Source of the DNA: Deroplatys truncata
Taxonomy: Eukaryota; Arthropoda; Insecta; Mantodea; Mantidae
DNA length: 64,000 nt
Reading direction: 5' to 3'
NCBI GenBank assembly: GCA_030765065.1
Contig: CM060990.1
Coordinates: 211,521,290 to 211,585,289, forward strand
Shown here: positions 58,204-64,000 of the stretch, piece after piece
Position numbering within the stretch: the first letter of the stretch is position 1
Layout: each line of letters begins with the position of its first letter
Notes under the pieces: model-generated
What the model was told of the DNA's origin: nothing
The model's input: only the letters and a program-made list of their open reading frames with translations
Databases searched by the model: none
Translations under genes and position numbers: made by a program

Positions 58204-58557
58204 AAATGTGATTTGCAAGTTTATCTGCATTATAAGAATTAGACAGAAAAATGAGATTTAGAAAAAAGAATTTGTAGAAAGGCGAGAAGAGAAAGTTATG
58301 TGAATTCAACACGTTAGATTGTTCTGGTGGTAATGTAAAGAGCGTGGAGTTTCGAAGACACCACATAAAAATCTGACTATCGTTTGAGCTAGTGCATTCT
58401 TCTTATACTTACAACGAAGTTTGTAATCGCAGTTCATCTCAATTAACAAGAAGACTCTTTCACTCAAGCCGTGTGTAGGACAAGGTTGGAAGGATAAAAT
58501 CAGATTGAAAACTTCAATGTCATAGCCGAGATTTGAACTACGGATCTTCGAGTTTCC

Positions 58558-59155
58558 GTCCAGGTGGCGCAGCGGTAACGCGTACGACTCGCATTCGGGA
58601 GATCCCTATTTCGCTTCCCGACCGCCAAATTTGACCCACGGGCTTTCTTCGGAGATTTTCCCGGGTCGCAGGCGAATGCTGATATGATTTCTCTCAGTCC
58701 CCCAATATCGCTCCATTCCTCATGTCATTCATCCTTAACTCCGTTAGGTCTGTTTAGGGGTTGGAAGTTTCGGCGATGGTGTTCCGGTGCGGCGTGGCTG
58801 AGAAAAAGGATGCTCTCTGTGGAACCTTATCCGTCTTTCGGTCTTCGGCTGGTTGCCGGGATATACGACCGCCTCTTCGGAGGCGTTGGACTCTCTGTGT
58901 GGAGTGGGGTCCCCGGTTTGCCTGCCCGGCTGTCAGGGCGTCTAAATCTGGAAAGTTTAGGAGCCTTGTCATTGCTGCGCCACCACTCCTGGTTCCGGCC
59001 GCCCGGTTTCTGGGTGTCTCTCACCTCGTCCTTCCCTCCCTCCCTCCCTCCCTCCCTCCCTCCCTTCCTCCCTCCCAGGGGCGCCCCCTCGAGGGGCACA
59101 GGCACAATATCCTCATTCACTGGATCGGTGTCGAGTCCCCTCCGTTGCACATCCC
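58558..59155 (+). mobile_element. tRNA-derived SINE, family A (copy A7)
   Basis: Head GTCCAGGTGGCGCAGCGGTAACG (good A box) with a weakened B box (ATTTCGCTTCCCG). The body matches A2 and A6, including 'GGAAGTTTCGGCGATGGTG' and 'CCGGCCGCCCGG', ending at 'GAGTCCCCTCCGTTGCA'. An internal pyrimidine stretch has expanded into (CCCT)n at 59033-59078. No target duplication seen. Confidence 0.8.
59033..59078. repeat. (CCCT)n tract inside SINE A7
   Basis: About ten CCCT or CCTT units that arose from the TCCTTCCCTCCC segment normal to the SINE body. Confidence 0.9.
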
Positions 59156-59164
59156 ATTCCATTC

Positions 59165-60747
59165 CAGACCAGGGAAGAGAAGCATTTTAAAAATTCAGAA
59201 CGTGAAACGTAATACAAAGTATCTAAGTACCCTTTTTCCTTTCTTTTTTGGCCATCTTCAGATTTGTAACTTAAAAGCAATTTAATTTTCAAAATAGAGT
59301 GCTTTCAAATAAACCAATTGCAACAAAAGCACATCATCCTGTCTGAGTTAACACCTTCGGATCCCTATTTTGAAAATACAGCTTATATGTTATCCTAACC
59401 GAATAAAAAAGCTATATAGAAACTGCATATTTTGCGCTAAACGTTGTTTCCTCGTATCTACTCACATTTTCTCTTTTTGAATATAACACCTACATAGGTG
59501 TTTTTCCTCTACGTCCACTATACGACTGGTACGGTTTTTCTTCCTTTCTCTTGTGAGTGTGTGTAAGGAGAATTATGTTTCAAATAAAACAATCTTTATT
59601 CGTTTTTCAGTAAAAAAAGCAAAATATATCTCGTTTTAATCTTGCACTTAATTGTGCCCAAACTGCTTCAACAGTTTGACATTAATATTACTTTTGTTTC
59701 CATATTTTTAAAACATTACTTGAATATTATCAGAATTGAATGTGCCAACTGTATGGAACTACACACTTAGCGCTAAACCTTGTAATCAATATCTATGAAA
59801 ATTAAAAAGGAAGCGAACTTATATTCAAGGTAATAAATACCCTCTGCTTCGGAGTATGTGTAGAACATTCTATTGGTGATAATTATGAAACTATTGTTGT
59901 TGTTATTATTATTATTAATATTATTATTTATTACTAGCAACAAACGTTAAAAACACGATATACATTATGCGAACCTTGTTTCTCAAGAAAATTACTGAAT
60001 CTTAAACTTGTGTAGCACCCGCATAAAGGGTGTAATATTTGATTTTTAAACAACATATTATGCAAAGAAAATGTTAATTTATTTCACTTGAATAGTTCTA
60101 GTAAAGAGAAAAGTATTTGATTTCGTCTTCTTTCCTCTTAGAGTCAGGTCGCTGAATTATACCAGCATACAAGGAAGTAAATGTGACTTTTGAGGCGATC
60201 CGGCACTTGCTGATGGCCATAGCCAGGCATGACTAGTCGAGAAGACATTTCTTTCCCCTCTTCCTCTACACCCTTTGGTCCATCGGAAAACATTTGGAGC
60301 CTTCTGTACACACTACTTTTACTGTAAGATTTAATGGAGCATAACAGAACTATAGTGCAAATTAGATAGTTGTGCGTATGTGATAAATGAAAACTATATA
60401 AGCTATTCGAAACCAGCATACGAAATGGGATTCTGGATCACAATACGAACGCCTTCTAAGGTAGCAGGTTTAAACCAGGAGAAGAAGAATTTTCGATTAA
60501 AAATATTTTATGCCTTTTTTGACAGACAAACACGTGCATAATAGTGCTTATAAGAAAAATATGGTACATTGTGTTTGTGGAACGATTTGCACAAAATTGA
60601 CATTTTAATAACACTGAACAAACGTAGTATTTTTTACCTATTTGTGTAAGAATGAACTAATGTAGGCATGGTAGGAAGCTTATTTTTTTCATAACACATT
60701 TGGTACGTGGATACCCTTTCTTTTCCCTTCATTGCTTTTAGCGTATC
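59165..60747. other. Unassigned AT-rich stretch
   Basis: Contains a (TTA)n microsatellite at 59893-59932; otherwise nothing supported. Confidence 0.5.
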
Positions 60748-61310
60748 ACCATGCGAGATGACTTCGCGGTAACATGTGAAGCTCGTATTTGGGAGGTCCC
60801 GGGTTCAGTTTTCGTTGGGCCGTCCACTCTGACCAAGGGTTTTTCGTGGTTTCTCTGGATCGGTAGGCAAATGTTGGGATGGTTTCCCTTCTACCGCAAA
60901 TGTCTTGTCCTCATCTTTTCCTTTCATCGGTTTCAGGGTTGTAGGACCAGGCGACGACGGTTGGTATGTTGCGGCAGGCTGAAAGATTTCTTTGGATAAA
61001 TTTTTGCCTAGCGCTTGGCGGGGCGACTGGGGCTCCCTTTCTTCCTTCCTGGAAGTGAGACACTCTACACATACTGGGGTTCCCAGAGTCTACACCTGGG
61101 AACCCCAAATTGTGGCTTGCTAAGGCGGGCCAGCTCTTCTCAGGATTGGTGCCATGTTGGAATCGTTCCCAATTGTTAGCGCACATCATCGTCTGGGTAT
61201 GGTCGCGCTTCGGGTCTCCTCTTCATCGCTACCTCTCAGAGGTCGCGTTGTAAGCACAAAGGCCCCACTATGGCCTACGTGCGGTGCCCCTACGTCAGAA
61301 CACTCCTAAT
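60748..61310 (+). mobile_element. tRNA-derived SINE, family A relative (copy A8)
   Basis: Head ACCATGCGAGATGACTTCG and a mutated B box (GGGTTCAGTTTTCG), then the subfamily body shared with 37692-38240: 'GGGTTGTAGGACCAGGCGACG', 'GGCGGGGCGACTGGGGC', 'GCACATCATCGTCTGGGTATG'. No clear target duplication. Confidence 0.75.
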
Positions 61311-62635
61311 TTCTCTTATCGTGTCAACATCGCCCAGTTTCTCACTTAGAATGATGCCATGCCGATGTCTCGCGTTTTTCTCAAAATCGGAACTGTTCAG
61401 TTATTCTGATATCACACTTGATGTCGTGGAACAGACACCAAAGCCTTTTGGAGAGAACATTTGACTGGAATTAGTATATTGCGCTGGTGTATTACAATAC
61501 ATTAAATATGTGGGAATTTTGACCATTTCAGAGATAGTACAGCCAGCACAAAACGGACTGCGTCAAATCGGCAATGGTCAACTTTTCATGCTTCTTACAG
61601 AATGAAAAGTGTGCTAATTATCAGTGATGTACATTCTGTTGTTGCAAGGAAGGTTTTGCAGAAACAACCGTGCTCGGGTTTTGGAGACAGCAAGTTTTTA
61701 ATAATTATTACCAATAGCAAATTTTCTCCCCTAAGGCAGCAAAAATGAATAACCTGAAGAATTGGCTCCTACTTTGTTTTAATGCCAACTTATCACTCTC
61801 AATACTAATTATATTAATTTACAATAACTTCCACTTCACACTCAAACACACAATCTCAAAACATTCATCTGCAATGCCTTCAACAACTTAAGATTGATGC
61901 AGTTGACTTATGAAATATCCTGATCAACAATAAGAAATGAAGAAAATCAATTCATAGAATTAAACCCTGGTAGCTGCTATATCGAATGTGTCAGATTCAC
62001 ACATAATGAAAGATGTAATTATAAAATACATGCACTTACCTTATCTCTTACGGATATATTATAAAAAATACCGAAAACAATAACCTAAAGAATCTAATAT
62101 GTTATAATCATACGACTTTCTCTCCTCGCTTTTATTTTTTCATATTTAAACTAATAAATTATAAAAAACCTTATCGATATTGAAACGGTTTCAATATATA
62201 TTCTAAAGCAGATACACAAAGCATACAGGAGGTTGACACGACATGATATTCTGTTACATATTTCTGCCTCGACATTATGTACTCCTTGCATTAGCTCAGC
62301 AGAAAGAAAAGAACTATTTTTGAATATGTATTGCATAACATACTGGAAAATTCTAAAGAACAAAAAGGAATATTTAAAAACTAGCGAATGCTTCTAAAGG
62401 TTGTTCGATAAATTTTGTGTGAGTTAAAGATGGGTATCTATATTTATGCCAAAGTATATATTGTCTATTTACTATGGCTTCCCTAGTTATGAAAATTATA
62501 TACAATTTCATAAAGTAAAGGGTAATTCTAGCTTATTCATTGAAAAATTCAGGACATATTGTATCCTGATGGTGTTTCAAACATATTGTATTTCAAACAC
62601 AATCCTTATACACATTTCTGAGAAACAAAAGAATA
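61311..62635. other. Unassigned AT-rich stretch
   Basis: No supported feature. Confidence 0.5.
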
Positions 62636-62639
62636 ACAA

Positions 62640-62830
62640 GTATTGTTCCACGTGGAGGGTAGTTTAGGTTGGGGAATTTTCATAAAAATGTTCACCTGGA
62701 AAACCTGGAGTGTGAACTTTTTGAATATCCAGCTTTTCGTTTTGGGGTTATGCTTTTCACACAAGGCGGACAGACGTAGAGAGATCAATTTCTAAACAGA
62801 TATGTTTTTCAAGGGGAGATTAAAAGTTCC
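62640..62830 (-). repeat. Body fragment of the hairpin repeat, minus
   Basis: Reversed body blocks 'GTTCCACGTGGAGGGTAG', 'GGTTGGGGAATTTTCATAAA' and 'TTTCGTTTTGGGGTTATGC' match those at about 440-560 and 5990-6110. No hairpin monomer is attached. Confidence 0.6.
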
Positions 62831-63095
62831 ATAGCGCCGTTAAAACCGCTAAATTCATGACCGACTGTCTCAGAAACTACTTGTCAGACTGAAATTTTTA
62901 AAAATGTAGATACATACCCTTAAAGTTCGCTAATATACTTTTATACAATAAGTTTGTTTATTAAGGAAGGTAGAATTATTTTCTTAGTTATATTGTATTT
63001 TGATTGAAAAGTTTATCAGAAATTAGTTTTTTAAAAAACAGCCAACCATGTTAAAAACCCAAAGTACATTCACAGCAACATTAGAGCTGTTTTTT

Positions 63096-63630
63096 ACCGA
63101 GCGAGATAGCTCCGCGGTAATGTGTGAGGCTCGCACTTGGGAGGTTTCGGGCTCGATTCCCGGCAATTGCCCACTCTGACCATGTCTTGCTCGTTGTTTC
63201 CCCAGGTCGGTAGGTGAATTCTAGGTGGATTCTCACCCGCCATTTCTCATCTACCATTTCCTTTCCAGTATTTCCGCTTAATTCCGTTTCCTTCTCATCT
63301 TTCAGGTGTGCTTCTAGGTTTCCTGACGGTGCCGGACAGATGGTCGAGGATGCTTGCTTTCAGGAAAGAGTACTCTCCTTTGTCACTAGAGGGCTGCTTG
63401 GTCGACGAGTCGTAGATCGCTCTCTCTAGGCAGCTCTAGCAGTGGGACGGATCTTCGAGCTTGGAATTGTTATGGACTTCCGCGCGTGTCTGTGGCCTGT
63501 CTACCTGCGATCTGTAGCCTCCTGTGGTTCTCTCACTTCACCCCTTTCATCCCTTCCTCTTGGGAGTGGTGGCTACAATGGATCTATGTAGTTCTAAGTG
63601 GCGAGGTGTCCCCCCTCTGTTGCGCAACCC
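63096..63630 (+). mobile_element. tRNA-derived SINE, family A relative (copy A9)
   Basis: Head ACCGAGCGAGATAGCTCCG and B box GGGCTCGATTCCCGGC (about 63148-63163), followed by 'GCCCACTCTGACCATG', 'CCCAGGTCGGTAGGTGAAT' and a 3' end like the others ('CCCCCCTCTGTTGCG'). The middle of the body differs from A1 and A4. The 3' end is approximate. Confidence 0.75.
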
Positions 63631-63639
63631 TAAATTTAG

Positions 63640-64000
63640 CTATCTTCAACAGTTTCTGAGAAAACGGGTAATTTATCCCAGAAAATGCCATTCACACAAA
63701 AAATTGAAAGCAAACATGGGGAAAAAACAAAACTTGCATAATATTTGCAAAGAAAGAAACCATATTGCTTGATCACAGAGAAGCTGCCATATTTAACAGT
63801 TGTGGCAATTTGTAGAGCAGAACTTCCCCTAAAAGATGGACTAAAGTTTACCTCTCTATTTCAAATTTTGTAGGAGCTATAATGTTTTTCTATGAAGGTG
63901 GTGCAGAATTCACAGTACAAAATGGCAGATGTAGTACCAGCTTTGAAAATATACCTATTTAACATATAAGTAATTTGCTTACAATTTTATATAATATGTA
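63640..64000. other. Unassigned AT-rich stretch
   Basis: No supported feature to the window end. Confidence 0.5.

Larger units (their letters stand above)
56043..58500 (+). repeat. AT-rich body units of the hairpin repeat, interrupted by SINEs
   Basis: Body sequence begins at 56043 (CACGAACAGCATAACTCAAA) and restarts at about 57378 (CTGTGAACAACATAAATCC), giving a unit of about 0.8 kb after removing the SINE at 56622-57163. A further partial unit runs to about 58450, interrupted by the SINE at 58003-58203. Recurrent blocks are 'CTATCGCTTTAGCT', 'ACAACGAA.TGTGTAA' and 'CAGCATGGAATTTCAAAGC'. Confidence 0.7.

Overview
The window looks like intergenic or intronic DNA from a large, repeat-rich arthropod genome. 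A polyneopteran insect such as an orthopteroid is my best guess, from the style of the SINEs and of the IS630/Tc1/mariner relics; the species cannot be read from the sequence. It is AT-rich, full of microsatellites, and I found no intact cellular gene. Nearly everything recognisable is a transposable element or a repeat, mostly broken.

Layout. 1-9 kb: a dispersed satellite-like repeat on the minus strand (1-770, 5690-7050), several tRNA-derived SINEs (1250-4140; one at 2001-2579 has a perfect 14-bp target duplication) and one unexplained ORF (5106-5426). 9-19 kb: mostly unassigned AT-rich DNA with a CpG-dense island at 9.12-9.32 kb, a possible piggyBac end, a mariner-like transposase relic (12.69-13.1 kb), SINEs and tRNA-like heads. 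19.5-21.8 kb: a decayed Jockey-like LINE. 23.6-28.26 kb and 44.64-49.32 kb: two full-length copies of one L1/Tx1-type LINE, both on the minus strand. 28.49-36.52 kb: a complete but decayed Ty3/gypsy LTR retrotransposon with 630-bp LTRs and a CGTA target duplication. 40.66-42.47 kb: a decayed insect gene family member carrying a DUF7869-like segment. 42.58-43.15 kb: a 573-bp internally deleted mariner-like element with about 159-bp inverted termini. 52.1-53.57 kb: a decayed DD41D mariner-like transposon. 54.06-55.99 kb: a tandem array of about sixteen 121-bp hairpin-bearing monomers, followed to 58.5 kb by more of the same repeat family, interrupted by SINEs. 58.5-64 kb: more SINEs in AT-rich DNA.

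Most notable. The two L1/Tx1-like LINEs share a +1 frame break inside ORF1 (at a UUU-AGU-C sequence resembling a Ty3 +1 shift site) and an in-frame TAA between endonuclease and reverse transcriptase, while also carrying many private lesions. Either both descend from one already defective source or these sites are recoded. The hairpin-monomer repeat, found both as a long array and as single units joined to a (GT)n tract and an AT-rich body, is the best candidate for an undescribed repeat system. No database search was possible; family names rest on motifs recognised by eye.
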